Made by a program: the position numbers and the translations under genes. 64,000 nt of DNA from Wyeomyia smithii (lineage: Eukaryota; Arthropoda; Insecta; Diptera; Culicidae), in NCBI RefSeq assembly GCF_029784165.1, contig NC_073696.1, positions 47,863,897 through 47,927,896 on the forward strand. The letters run 5' to 3'. The notes beneath the pieces were generated by a model. It was not told the origin of the DNA, searched no databases, and was given only the letters and a program-made list of their open reading frames with translations. Below, piece by piece: positions 46,600 to 57,806 of the stretch; position 1 is the stretch's first letter; each line of letters begins with the position of its first letter.

Positions 46600-47613
46600 T
46601 CTGGCATGTCTCCAAATACCATTTCGAAATCCAAGATGGCGACTTTCGGTTTCAGAAAAACAGCGGCAAATGACCAAATACCACCCACTATGCGAATTTC
46701 CGGAATTGTTATGATGCAAGTTCATTAAGCAGACAGTATGTGAGAAGAGGAAGAACGAAAAATAAGCGAACTGTTATGATGCACTGAAGCCAAAAATCGA
46801 CCTCAGACAACATTTCGAATTGTAAGATGGCGACTTCCGGTGTCTGAAAAACAGCCGAAAATGACCAAGTAACACTCAATATGGATGTTTCTTAAACCAG
46901 AATGACGCACAGGGGCCAGAAATTGTTACCAAATGCCATTTTGAAATCCAAGATGGCGACTTCCGGTTTCTGAAAAACAGCGGCAAGTGACCAAATACCA
47001 CCCAATATGGGTATTTCCGGAATTGTTATGATGCACTGAAGCCGCAAATCGACCTATCGACCTTTGACAACATTGTGAATTGTAAGATGGCGACTTCCGG
47101 TGTCTGAAAAACAGCCGAGAATGACCAAATACCAAATAGTGTTTCTTTAACCAGATTGACGCCCAGAGGCCAGAAATTGTTTCCAAATGCCATTTGGAAA
47201 TCCAAGATGGCGACTTCCGGTTTCTGAATAACAGCCTAAATTGACCAAACACCACCCAATATGAGTAACTTTGGAACCAGAATGATGCAAGGAGCTAAAA
47301 ATTGACCTCAAACACCATTATGAATTGTAAGATGGCTACTTCCGGTTTCTAAAAAAACGGCCAAAAAAGGGCGATTTCCATACAATATGAGTATCTTCGG
47401 AACCAGAATGATACACAGTAGCTAGAATCGACCACAGACACCATTTTGAATTCGAAGATGGTGACATCGGTTTCTGAAAAACAGCCGAAAATGACCAAAT
47501 AACACCCAATATGGGTGTTTCTTAAACCAGAATGACGCTCAGGGGCCAGAAATTGTCTCCACATGCCATTTTAAGATCCAAGATGGCTACCTACGGTTTC
47601 TGAAAAATAGTCT
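46600..47613. repeat. Tandem units of about 125 bp inside the Helitron
   Basis: 'aagatggcgacttccggt' or variants recur at about 46633, 46824, 46950, 47084, 47204, 47329, 47454 and 47580, mostly 120-134 bp apart. A fragment of the tRNA-like repeat of 54.3-55.1 kb (ttcattaagcagacagtatg) lies at 46719-46775. Confidence 0.75.
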
Positions 47614-48341
47614 GAAATGACCAAATACCACCCAATACGGGTATCACAGGATCCAGAATGATGCAAGGAGCTAAAAATTGACCTCAGACACCAGTTTGAA
47701 TTGTAAAATGGCAATTTCTGGGAAACAGCCGAAAATAACCGAGTACTACTACATATGGATATGTCCGTAATTGAAATGATGTAAAGAAGCCAAGCATTGA
47801 CCCTGGACACCATTTTGAATTCGAAGATGACCACTTTCAGCTTCTGGAAAACAACGAAAATAACTGAAATGCACCCAATGTATTTCCGGAATAGAGGTAA
47901 TGTACCAAAGCCAAAAGTCGAGGATGTAGTCATTCCGATAAAACCAATCATTTCAAACGATATAAACAAATCGCAAGGAAATGACCAAATACCACCCAAT
48001 ACGGGTATCACAGGATCCAGAATGATGCAAGGAGCTAAAAATTGACCTCAGACACCAGTTTGAATTGTAAAATGGCAATTTCTGGGAAACAGCCGAAAAT
48101 AACCGAGTACTACTACATATGGATATGTCCGTAATTGAAATGATGTAAAGAAGCCAAGCATTGACCCTGGACACCATTTTGAATTCGAAGATGACCACTT
48201 TCAGCTTCTGGAAAACAACGAAAATAACTGAAATGCACCCAATGTATTTCCGGAATAGAGGTAATGTACCAAAGCCAAAAGTCGAGGATGTTGTCATTCC
48301 GATAAAACCAATCATTTCAAACGATATAAACAAATCGCAAG
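47614..48341. repeat. 364-bp tandem duplication inside the Helitron
   Basis: 47614-47977 and 47978-48341 are in direct tandem and I found only one difference between them (A at 47928, T at 48292). The near identity contrasts with the diverged 125-bp units alongside, so it is recent, or an assembly artefact. Confidence 0.9.
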
Positions 48342-48584
48342 GAATCAATGAATTTGTAATGTTTCAAATTATTAAATTAACCAGTAAAATAGGCGGGACG
48401 AAGTTTGCCTGGTCAGCTAGTATATTATATTTGGATATGCCGACTGCTGCGTTGCGACTTGCTGCTGGTCGATCTACTTTCCAGTAAAACACTCTTTTTC
48501 AACAGTGATCGAATATATAATGGAGATTAAATTTGTGCTTGCAAGCTTTTATACGTGACCACTGAGAGTTATCATCCCTTCTTA

Positions 48585-48760
48585 CTGGTCTTGAGGAACG
48601 ATGTTGGCCTAACAAGCTAGTCGTCGTAGGTTCGAGTCCCGGCTCGGGAGAGACTCAGATTGTTTGTAGGATCGTAGTACAAGCTCCGCAATTGTCATGC
48701 ACACTAAAACAATTGGCTGCGAAGTCTGTGTAAAATTAACAGAAGCTCGAGTTCCGATGG
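48585..48760 (+). mobile_element. tRNA-derived SINE, family A, second copy
   Basis: Aligns with 13655-13866: gatgttggcctaacaagcta, gtcgtcgtaggttcgagtcc, then the body ggctgcgaagtctgtgtaaa. It keeps a consensus B box, ggttcgagtcc. The ctttg tail is missing, so the 3' end is truncated. Confidence 0.75.
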
Positions 48761-49669
48761 GCGTGTCGTTGTACACGTTGTCAAATCGTTTTTTGGTCCT
48801 GCTTCTAGCTCGAATTGGTTGAAATGTGCGTTCAACAAGACATTTACATTTTTCAACAGTACAATAGTTAGCGTCACCAAATCATAATTTGTCGCATTTT
48901 AGTGGACGCACATCTGCTTTTCCAATCGACTGTTGTAGGAAAACCGTTGGAAACTGAAGTTTTGAGCAATTTTATGTTATGTTTTCGGCTTCGCAACTTG
49001 CACCCCTATGTTGTCGTGAGACGTAACTCTACGCTAAAATCTTTGGCAAAAACTTTCGTTTAATTTGATCCTACGGCGCATGGTTGATCATTTTACATTA
49101 TTTAATTTTGCTCATAGGTTCATAAGCAATACATGATGATAAAACAAATTTCTCAACTGTTAATTACGGTTTCACAGTGAAACAACGACAATAATGTGAA
49201 ATTCTTATTTCTGTACTTCTGTTCAACCAGAGAGTTTTAAATCAGTTGAACTCTGTTAAAGTGAATGAATTTTATTCAAACGAGAACATCTATTATCAGA
49301 TATATTCGTGCCAGCAGTCGACCGCACGTCACTCGAGATTTCTCTAATGAAGTTAATGTATTTGATTATTATAATTATTAGGCTGATGCACTGTCGGCAT
49401 CTTAGCTCCCGGCTCGGAATACAGTCGATGGTGGATCCTTACTATACGAATGTTACAAGCAACAGGGCAATCATCTCGTTTTTGCATGTTTATTGTTTAA
49501 ATTAGTTTGCGCTGCTATATGTATCGAGAATGGCTGTCAAACACCTATGGTTCATTTGGATGAGTTGTTTCGATGAACTACCAGCCGAGGTAAAAGACCT
49601 GGGACTTGGGTAATGATTGAGTTTACCTCGAGATGGTATTTCTCACCACGATAGTGTGGAATTCAATAG
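48761..49669. other. No gene recognised
   Basis: Non-coding AT-rich sequence. Confidence 0.45.
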
Positions 49670-50094
49670 TATCCCGATCACAAGAGCATAACTAAAAAAT
49701 TACAAAATTCTATCAACGCGAGATACAAATAACATATTCTGATACAATTTTGTATTTTTCCATATAATTTTGATAACAAAATTGAATCTGAATGAGTTAT
49801 AATAACAAAACCTGAACTGAAGTAGTTCTGAAACAAGTCTAACTAATTTTTCGTTTTTATCAAAACCTGCTGTTTCTAACAATGTTTCTTATTATATTGT
49901 TCTATATACTATCTTATTTTGTTAGAAAGCTGATACATTAGTTACAAATTTTGATATGTGTGTGATCCTAGTAGAATCATTTCTGTTATTTTAACACCTA
50001 ACGGGATCAAATTGAAAACACAGCTTGTAAGGTTTTTCCCGTTACAAGTTAACAGGTTCTGTTACATTTTTGTTTTTTCTTTCTGATCGGGATA
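49670..50094. mobile_element. Complete ATCCCGATCA MITE
   Basis: 425 bp bounded by TATCCCGATCA (49670-49680) and its exact reverse complement TGATCGGGATA (50084-50094). No transposase. Its left two thirds align with 25113-25429, where the related copy is interrupted by the CCCAAT array. The outer TA of the termini may be a TA target duplication. Confidence 0.8.
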
Positions 50095-52433
50095 TTATAT
50101 CACTGAGGCACACCTCGATGATGGTTATTTATTTGGTTTCATTCCCAACACTGCTCCACTGGTTTTTCTAGGTACAAGTACAAAGTACCATTGAAGGACG
50201 GTATATTGAAAACATGCGTTACCCCCAGCACTTGGTTTATTTAGTTGGTTTAATTTTCCTCCCAGCACGATGATTCGGTGGGCTCCTCCGATGCCTTAAA
50301 GGCCAGAGAGGTGGTAAGTGGCTTATTTGCATACTGCGTCGACTCACGTTCGCATTTTTTTGCTGTTCTGTGGGGCTTGTGCTAGGGTAGAAGTTTTTTT
50401 TTCTTGATGCTAACTCTTAGCCTGAAAAAAAAAAGGCAGTTGTTTTTCTTTTCACATCCAGCACTGAGCAGGCTGAACTTGGTGGCAAAATGATGGTATA
50501 CCTGCCTAATTGGTTCCTACCATAGCTTCGTTGGCTCGACACGAAATGCCAGAGTTTTGTAATGGCTGCGACTGGTGTCCAAATCCAATAATTGTGGTGA
50601 TTATATTCTAGTTATCATTATTTTAGTTTAAAATGATCATATTATTATTTAAAATTAAAAGAGTCTGTGTTGATGTAGGATTAAATTTTCATTACGCTTA
50701 CTTTGGTGAAAAGATGCTGGAATTACTAAAAAAATTGAAAAATGAAACTGTCCTAAACGTAATAGTTCAGCTTTATTATATGAAAAAAAAAATTCAAATG
50801 GCGAAATCATTATGAATCATGTTTGGATATTATTCGTTTTTTTTCGGAAATAAAAACAACCATTTTTGACGTTGGAACTGTTCCCGGCGTTGTCCAACTT
50901 TGTCAACGTCAGTTGCATATAATTTACGACCATCGGTTCGAGAAACTGTGGCACCCACCGAAGCTTACACGAAGACGACGACGACCACGACGACGATCTA
51001 TCTGCTGAGCTCTAAATGTCTTTCAATCTGCTAGTTTATGTTTATGTTATTATTTACGCGCCTGATTTCCTCCCAGCATCGTCAACGCGCAACGGGATGA
51101 ATTTAAGTGACACCATCAATGAGTCGCCGTTTCGAAATATACGGGATACTTAAATCCAGCGGAGCAATTAACTTTGCGGCAAAACCGTAACAGCGGACCC
51201 GTGCTGCACCCTGCCGGGGTGAGAGATAATTTTATTGGTTTCAAAGCGACTTAACATGCGGATCGCGGCAAGACACCGCCCACGCGATTCTTCGCCGCCG
51301 AGGTGACAAGGTTTTAATTGTTGAACAACTTATAAGTGTGCAGGATAATGATATTGAACAAACAGCGATTCTGCAGCTGTGCGAAGTTAATTGAAAATTG
51401 ATGGGAATAATTTGTTACGCTGCGTTTTTTCTCGTTGTTTTTTTGTGTGTTTGCGTGCAACAGTTCCTTACAATTAGCGAACACTTGTCGGGCTGTTGTG
51501 TAAACGGTTTGCACAATTCAGCCAATTAGGTCAAAATTGTACGCAGTCGGATTTTATAATCTTCGCAATCTCTTTCCGGCCTTGGTACTTTTCATTGCTC
51601 GCTTATTGCATATTGCTCCATGGAGGAGATTTTAGCATTTGCTGTGGTAATTGCCATTCAGCAATTCATTTAGATTTGCGCCTTCAGTTCATTAGTGTAA
51701 TTGGCGATTTTTATATTAAAACACAGTAGAGTGGAACGTAGCTTTATTCAACTGTTCACCGATAGATCAATGATAGATATGCATAATAGTGTAGGTATGT
51801 GAAAAGCTAAGCAACTTACTGACTTACTAGCAGTTTAACCCACTTCCCGTGGAGAGAAATTAGCTTTTAATACGATGAATGACCTTCAAGCTCTTATACT
51901 TATCAACTAAAAGTCCAATTGGTACTAACGGCATTGGTACTGAAACATTGATCAGTTCTCTAACCGTATCAGACAGTTTTTTTTTCTTGGTCTGTTTCTC
52001 TTTCTTTCTCTTTCTTTTTGATTTTAAGATTTTAAAATTTTGAAGAATTTTAGACATTTTAACAATTATTAGAATTTAAAAATTTTTATTAATTTGTAAT
52101 TAAGTTTTAAAAGTTTAACAACTTTTACAAATGTTACAAATTTTGCAAATAAATCTTGCAAGTCTTTATAAAACGTACCGATTTTATTAGTTTTTTTCAG
52201 TTGTATTTTTTTATTTTGATAAAACATTGATGGGCTGAAGTTGTTATTTAGTGCAATTAGTATTTTTTTTTGAATCACGACTAATTTTCGAAAAGGCAAG
52301 CATATTGCAAAAGGCAAAAGGTATTTATATTTACAAATATTTCTGGAGTCAAAACGGTTTGTTAGACTGGTGGGATGTTCAACGCAAAGTTGTAGTTGGT
52401 ATAAGCAATGTAGATGCAAGGTTTATTTATTTT
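50095..52433. other. No gene recognised
   Basis: Non-coding. A short Arg-rich open frame (50823-51008) comes from a simple gacgacgac-type run. A candidate-free AT-rich stretch lies at 51.9-52.3 kb. Confidence 0.45.
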
Positions 52434-52497
52434 CTATCTCTTTCATTTCTAATGACTATAATGCAAGCAAGCTATTTTTATTTCTAGTAAAGCAGCG
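52434..52497 (-). repeat. Short module next to the SINE
   Basis: ctaatgactataatgcaagc then aagctatttttatttct matches 59262-59300 in the same orientation. At both sites it touches a family C SINE, but the SINEs point in opposite directions. Confidence 0.5.
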
Positions 52498-52534
52498 ATA
52501 CAAAAAAACTACTCAGCAAGGCTGAGTTATACGT

Positions 52535-52684
52535 CCTGCAGTGGTGTAATCAGAAACGCATCTGACCGGAGATTAGAAGTTGTGGGTTCGAGTCCCACCT
52601 GCTGGACTGTATTTTTCGAAAATGTCTAATAAACTATTTCCCCAGTTAGTACATTGTGCAATCATCAACTCCACATTTACTGAG
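52535..52684 (+). mobile_element. tRNA-derived SINE, family C
   Basis: The head (52535-52605) folds like a tRNA: acceptor cctgcag/ctgctgg with one mismatch, anticodon stem tctga/ttaga, and T-arm gtggg-ttcgagt-cccac with a consensus B box. Position 33 is C instead of U and the loop would read GGA, so a working tRNA is unlikely. The head resembles tRNA-Arg. The body runs through the phrase 'tttccccagttagtacat' to ccacatttact and is found again, reversed, at 59304-59397. Confidence 0.75.
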
Positions 52685-53133
52685 TTGAGATTAAAGTTAA
52701 TTTTTATAATATTCCCTCTCAGAGAAAAATGAGAATACGTACATATGAGCTCTTTCTCTCCTCGTTATACCAGATGCCACTATGTTTTTGTTTTATTTAT
52801 GCATAGGTACTCAGTTTTGTTTAAAATAAAAATAAAATGGCTTCGAAGCAAGATGCACTGAGCAAGTGCATTGTACAAAAATCTCGATAAACCTCAACAA
52901 TAATTCGCACGGTGGTAAAGTAGTGAAAGATCAGTCGAAGTCATGGACAGAAAAGAACTTTCATTCACGCTTTGAAACATCAAAGAGAACACTTTCACCG
53001 TTCAAATAAGTTAAATTTTGACCACAAGGGGTCAAAACACTGAAGTTTTGAGCGCTATGATGCACCTCCAAATCGTGTCTGATCAAGTTGGAATTCTGCA
53101 CAGGTTATTATTTTGGGTAACTGAACAAAATGT
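52685..53133. other. No gene recognised
   Basis: Non-coding spacer between the SINE and the Foldback-like element. Confidence 0.45.
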
Positions 53134-53142
53134 ACTTTAAAG

Positions 53143-54031
53143 GATGACACCCCGTTAAGCATACAGACGCGAGGCATACGGACGCGAGGCATAGTACGCT
53201 AGGCATATTGGACGGCAGGCATACGGACACGAGGCATATGGACGCGAAGCCGAAAGGACGCGAGGCCGAATGGACGCGAGGCCGAATGGACGCGAGGCCG
53301 AATGGACGCGAGGCCGAATGGACGCGAGGCCGAATGGACGCGAGGCCGAATGGACGCGAGGCCGAATGGACGCGAGGCCGAATGGACGCGAGGCCGAATG
53401 GACGCGAGGCCGAATGGACGCGAGGCCGAGTGGACACAAGGCCAAGGGGAAGTGATGCGGAATATGTTATTATCGTCATCATCATCACAGCCCTCTTTCA
53501 ATAACATGTATTTCGCATCAAAGAGTCATTTGAAAAGCAATACACTCGCGGCCTTTGGCCGACTCGCTGTTCGAGCGAATGCTGTCCTTACTCGCTACCG
53601 CTCGTTCGGACTTAACTAAGGGAAGAAAACTCTGTTTGAGTAGACCTAGCAAACCAGTAGATCAGTCGTTTGAGTGCGAGAGGCCCCCGCTTCCGACGGT
53701 GGGTCGGCGGCCGGCTTGGACTGCGGATACCACGGCGCCTTAGTGCCGCCTCGTTTCCTTGCCCTCGATTATGCGTCTTCGCCGCTTGATTTCAAGAAAA
53801 GTATTATACCCAACTTAAACTCTTTAGGAATATATTAACACCTGAACTACATAATTGGATTTCATGCGATCGTACAAAATCGCATTCGGCCTCGCGTCCA
53901 TTCGGCCTTGCGTCCATTCGGCCTCGCGTCCGTTATGCCTTTTGGCAGTATGTCTCGTATCCATTATGCCTCACATCCATTATGCCTCGCGTCTGTATGC
54001 CTAGCGTCCATATGCCTCGTGTCCCGTCACC
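53143..54031. mobile_element. Foldback-like element with minisatellite arms
   Basis: The left arm (53158-53446) is made of 15/16-bp units, first gcatacggacgcgag then gccgaatggacgcgag (about 12 copies). The right arm (53883-54024) holds the same unit types in inverted orientation and reversed order. Outer ends gatgacacc and cccgtcacc are inverted. ACTTTAAAG flanks both sides (53134-53142 and 54032-54040), a 9-bp duplication as known for Drosophila Foldback elements, though part of it is itself palindromic. The unique core of about 430 bp has no credible ORF. Confidence 0.75.
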
Positions 54032-54040
54032 ACTTTAAAG

Positions 54041-54274
54041 TGCCAATAAAAATCGATTTCCAGAATATCGTTTAGCGGTAGGGCTGAAAAGTTTCGTCTT
54101 CTCGAAAAAAGTCACTAAGCGAAATTTCAGCTTGATCGGGCATCGGGAACACGTGCCTCGAAGCGGTCAAAGTTTCACAAAAAATATCGAAATATTTTTT
54201 TAGATGTCTAAGAAATGCATGAAGATTTGGTGTTAACTCGAAAAAAATATTTTTCTCCAAAATCAACTTTCTGT
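54041..54274 (+). mobile_element. Fragment of the TAGGGTGG MITE family
   Basis: Shares gtttagcggtaggg and the phrase 'gaaatttcagcttgatcgg' with 55155-55225 and, more distantly, 14775-14850. Cut on the right by the tRNA-like repeat. Confidence 0.6.
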
Positions 54275-54440
54275 AGACAGTATGTGCAGTAGGGAAAGCG
54301 AAAAATAAGCGAACTGGAAATATGATACCGATTTGGAAAAATATACCGCATCTCGACGGGACTTGAACCCACAATCTCACTGTCTCCGGCATGGTGTTTT
54401 GACCAATTAATAATTGGTACTCTTCCACAATCTATATCGT
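54275..54440 (-). mobile_element. tRNA-like repeat (family D), copy 1
   Basis: On the minus strand it reads gattgtgggttcaagtcccg with a T-arm-like structure and B box ggttcaagtcc, then ccgcat and a tail of gttcgcttatttttcgcttt. The A-box side (ttaattggtcaaaacacc) is present. Copies are at 54660-54838 and, inverted, 54910-55086, and a piece of the tail at 46719-46775. Confidence 0.6.
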
Positions 54441-54659
54441 ATCACATTCCACTGCCGACTTATTCTATTGCTCATCTCTAACTACACACACTGCCGTGCA
54501 AGCGTTATTTATAGACTAAAAGGAATGTCTCATCACACATAGAAGAGTCAGCTGATGCTGATAACTCTTATAGACTTGTGTGGTCGAGACCAAAGTCAGT
54601 CTGAGTCGTGCTAGCAAGTGCGACACAACAACGGAAGGAACTCCGTAGGGCTAAATTTT
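54441..54659. other. Non-coding spacer
   Basis: No recognised feature. Confidence 0.4.
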
Positions 54660-55086
54660 TCGAACTAAATTTCTATTTTTCACAACGGATTTTACCCCTT
54701 AACACACAAGTTCATTAAGCAGTCAGTATATGCAGTAGAGAAAGCGAAAAATAAGCGAACTGTAAATATGATACAGATTTGGAAAACTATACCGCATCCC
54801 GACGGGACTTGAACCCGCAATCTCCCTGTCTCCGGCATGGTGTTTTGACCAATTAAACTACGGGGGACGGTGGTACTGTTCCATAATCTACATCGTTTCA
54901 CATTCCACTGCCGGAGACAGGGAGATTGCGGGTTCAAGTCTCGTCGGGATGCGGTATATTCTTCCAAATCTGTATCATATTTCCAGTTCGCTTATTTTTC
55001 GCTTTCCCTACTGCACATACTATCTGCTTAATGAACTTGTGTGTTAACGGGTAAAAGCCGTTGTTAAAAATAGAAATTTAGTTCGA
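54660..55086. mobile_element. Inverted pair of tRNA-like repeats (family D)
   Basis: 54660-54838 and 54910-55086 are reverse complements over about 180 bp, with a 71-bp spacer. Each arm holds the tRNA-like T-arm (gcgggttcaagtc) and the tail through acacacaagttcattaagc. The left tRNA-like part, read on the minus strand, has an A-box-like tagtttaattgg. The transcript would be a long hairpin. Confidence 0.75.
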
Positions 55087-55131
55087 TCAATTTTCTGGGT
55101 TTTAGAAAATTTTAGAGCTTAAGGCCGATGG

Positions 55132-55576
55132 AATATATATAAAAAAATCGACTTTCGTTTAGCGGTAGGGGTCAAAAGTTTTGTCTTCTCGAATAGAGTC
55201 CCCATGCCAAATTTCAGCTCGATCGGACATCGGGAACACGTGCCTCGAAGCGGCCAAAGTTTTAAGTCACCCAGCTTAAAAATTTTCCAAGTCTCAGAAA
55301 CTCGACTTTGTTGTTAAATTTTTTTCTCGAGTTAACATCAGATCTCGATGTGTTATGCATTTCTAAGACATTTGGCATTGAAAAAAAAAATTCCGATATC
55401 GAATTTCATGAACTACTACCTGTGCATTATTTTCATCGGTCAAAAAGTTAAAAACTTTCACCACTTCCCGATGTCCGATCGAGCTGAAATTTGGCATGGG
55501 GACTTTATTCGAGCACACGAAACCTTCGAGTCTTACCGCTAAACGAAATGCGAAAGTTGATTTTATTATATATGTA
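55132..55576. mobile_element. Palindromic copy of the TAGGGTGG MITE family
   Basis: Arms of about 110 bp (55132-55245 and 55465-55576) are inverted repeats; a 35-bp segment (55198-55236 region versus 55468-55503) is exact. The centre (55330-55430) matches the interior of 14741-15593 and represents its unfilled form, lacking the nested CAGTCAGG element. Confidence 0.75.
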
Positions 55577-57483
55577 TGCCATTGGCCCCAGCTCTGAAAG
55601 GAAGTGTTCCGAGGGTTGTCGAGTACGGTTGGGGATAGTGCAATAATGTCGACGTATTTTATTTAGCCTTTCCGTCGCGTAATCGTTATATTTTAAGTGC
55701 AAAGGGTGTAGTAAAAGGTAATACGAAATGTGGCGGTTTTGTATTATCGGTGAGAGTGACGTCAATGTTGAAATCCGTGAAAGATTCGTGCAATTTTGTG
55801 GCTAATTTGTGCGAGCTGCATTTCTTTTTCGGTGGCGGAGCACGTTTCCCGCTAGCCCTTGCCTTGTCATAAGTGTGTGTGAGTAAGTGCAAGGTGTACA
55901 AAGAAAAGCGAGAGAAGTGCGAGTGCAGGAAGACCGTTGCTCTTGCGTGCGGCACGTTCTCGCACTAGCATGATGGTTCAGAGAGGACGCGGGAATTAAA
56001 GGATAAGTATTAGTGTTGGTGACGTTTTGCCTGTGTTTTTTTGCTTGATTTGCATGGCAAAAGGGAACCAATGTTTTTTTTTGTTTTTTTTCTCTGCTTT
56101 CATTTTGTGCAGTTTTATGCCCTTGTTTTATGATTTTTCTAGCTTTTGAGTAAATACTGAAACACATAGACAATTTTTAATTTAATTAAGTAGAAATATT
56201 GTCGGTCAGCATGGCAAATAAATTTTGATTGCGATTGTTTTGGCATTTTGTTGAATCTAATTAGTACTCGGTCTTATTAGATATGCATATTTGCATTTTT
56301 TGAAATTTTCTAGCTATGAATGCATGGAACTTTGCCGGTTTTTCATACTCAGTAGGTATCTTCGCTTCATTATTCAAGAAGTAAGTGGTAATCAACGCGA
56401 AATACCGTGTCTCCGCGTATGCGTCGGTAAGAGGAAATAGAGCGGTCGCGCATAACTTTCCGGGGTAAACGTGTTTTCGGCCCAGGTGAGCTTTGCTCAA
56501 CTATGGATTTTCGGTGTGTTGTGACTTCCGAGGTCTACCAAACCATTTATTCGCAGACTGTCCACCCATAGGTTCTATTCCAGCACGCAGTGATTCGGAG
56601 TAGGTTCCGTTCGTTCGATAAATATCGTAAATAATTAATCGCGACAAAACATCGTAATTAATCGCCACCAAATATCGCAATTATTTGCAATTAATATCAG
56701 GATTATACGCGACTCGTCTGTCAACGCACACATCCTTTTTTCCTTTTCTTTCTTTTTTCGTTCGTTTCAAACGGCGATGGCCAAGCAAATAGGTTTTATT
56801 TTAAGTTCTCTTGTTGACCGCTTGCAGTATGTGTTGAGTGCCTATATATTTACTTTTATCTTGTTTTTGGTTAATGCATAACTGGTTGCTTCGTAACATT
56901 GTGTAGTCAGCTGAGATAAATCAATGAGAGATACGTTTCGGTAGTGCATAATGACTCCATAAACAGATTTTCGAATATTTGAGTCTGTCTTGATTAGGTT
57001 ATTGGTCCGGTATCCTTGCGTGCGCTTTATTTTTGCGGTGTTACATCATCAACCGGAATGAGTTCGGAACGCGTTATGATTTCCGTAAAGATATAATGAA
57101 CTCGTACGCGCGATATTTGGTATTATGAACCCGGTATTAGAACTCATCGTTTACCAAAACGAAATCTGCTGCAAACCTACCCTTTTCTCCAACATCCCAG
57201 TGATTTCTCGTGGAAGTGCAGAGGTGTTCTCGGCTTCCAATAAAGCGAGTATCACGTCAACATATTCCTATACACACTCCTTCTTTGACCTGCATTCGGA
57301 TGCGGCCGGCGCTGGTATTGCCTAATATAAAGATTAAGGTCACCAGTTTTTACACATTGAAGATGAATGTTAATCCCAAGCATCATCCATTGGTTCTCTG
57401 TGTAATTACAGCTGATCTGGCAATAACGGAGTAGCAACCGCGGGCGGTCAATCATGCTCATGCTCATATGTATGCCAGCTCTG
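55577..57483. other. No gene recognised
   Basis: Non-coding. 55.7-56.1 kb is richer in gtgcgag-type motifs and could be a 5' UTR of something unidentified. Open frames (123 and 89 codons, minus strand) lack motifs. Confidence 0.4.
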
Positions 57484-57806
57484 AAAATTTTTCAAGACCC
57501 CGAAAGTTGATTTTTTAGGATTTTCTTTGAGTTAACACCAAATCTCGACGTTTCATGCATTTCTAAGACATATGGCATCAAAAGCAATTTTTTTTTGGAT
57601 ATTGACAAATTTATGTATCACCACCTGTGCTTTGTTTTCAACGATATTTTTCGTGGAAATTTGACCGCACGAGGCACGTGTTCCTGATGTCCGATCGAGC
57701 GGCAATTTCGCATGGGGACATTTGTCTAGAAGATGAAGCTTTTGCATCCTACCGCTAAACGATATTCAAAGGTAAATTTTTTTTCATACTTCTCACTGGC
57801 ACTCTA
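57484..57806 (-). mobile_element. Fragment of the TAGGGTGG MITE family
   Basis: Contains gagttaacaccaaatctcga, tttctaagacatatggcat, gtccgatcgagc and taccgctaaacgatatt, all matching the copy at 55132-55576 in the same order. It ends near tggcactctaatg, resembling the family terminus. Confidence 0.65.

Larger units (their letters stand above)
46286..48420 (+). mobile_element. Non-autonomous Helitron
   Basis: Starts TCTATACCTATAAAAATG after an A and ends acgaagtttgcc..ggtcagCTAG before a T, the classic Helitron 5'-TC / CTRR-3' ends inserted between A and T. The left end is followed by a GTCT microsatellite (about 46307-46353) and the phrase 'ctcggaaactaccgaaccgatcgacgtgaaa', both common in insect Helitrons. 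At 2,135 bp it encodes no Rep or helicase. The interior has about 125-bp tandem units and a 364-bp duplication. Confidence 0.85.

Noticed and set aside
52535..52605. A functional tRNA-Arg-like gene
   Set aside because: An acceptor mismatch, C at position 33 and an anticodon inconsistent with the Arg-like body; it continues into a repeated body found elsewhere, so it is a SINE head.
53155..53504. Arg/Pro-rich open frames in the minisatellite (96-126 codons)
   Set aside because: They are the 16-bp unit read in several frames on both strands; no independent coding signal.
54792..54872. A functional tRNA gene on the minus strand
   Set aside because: The acceptor stem does not pair convincingly and the sequence is embedded in a multi-copy inverted repeat.
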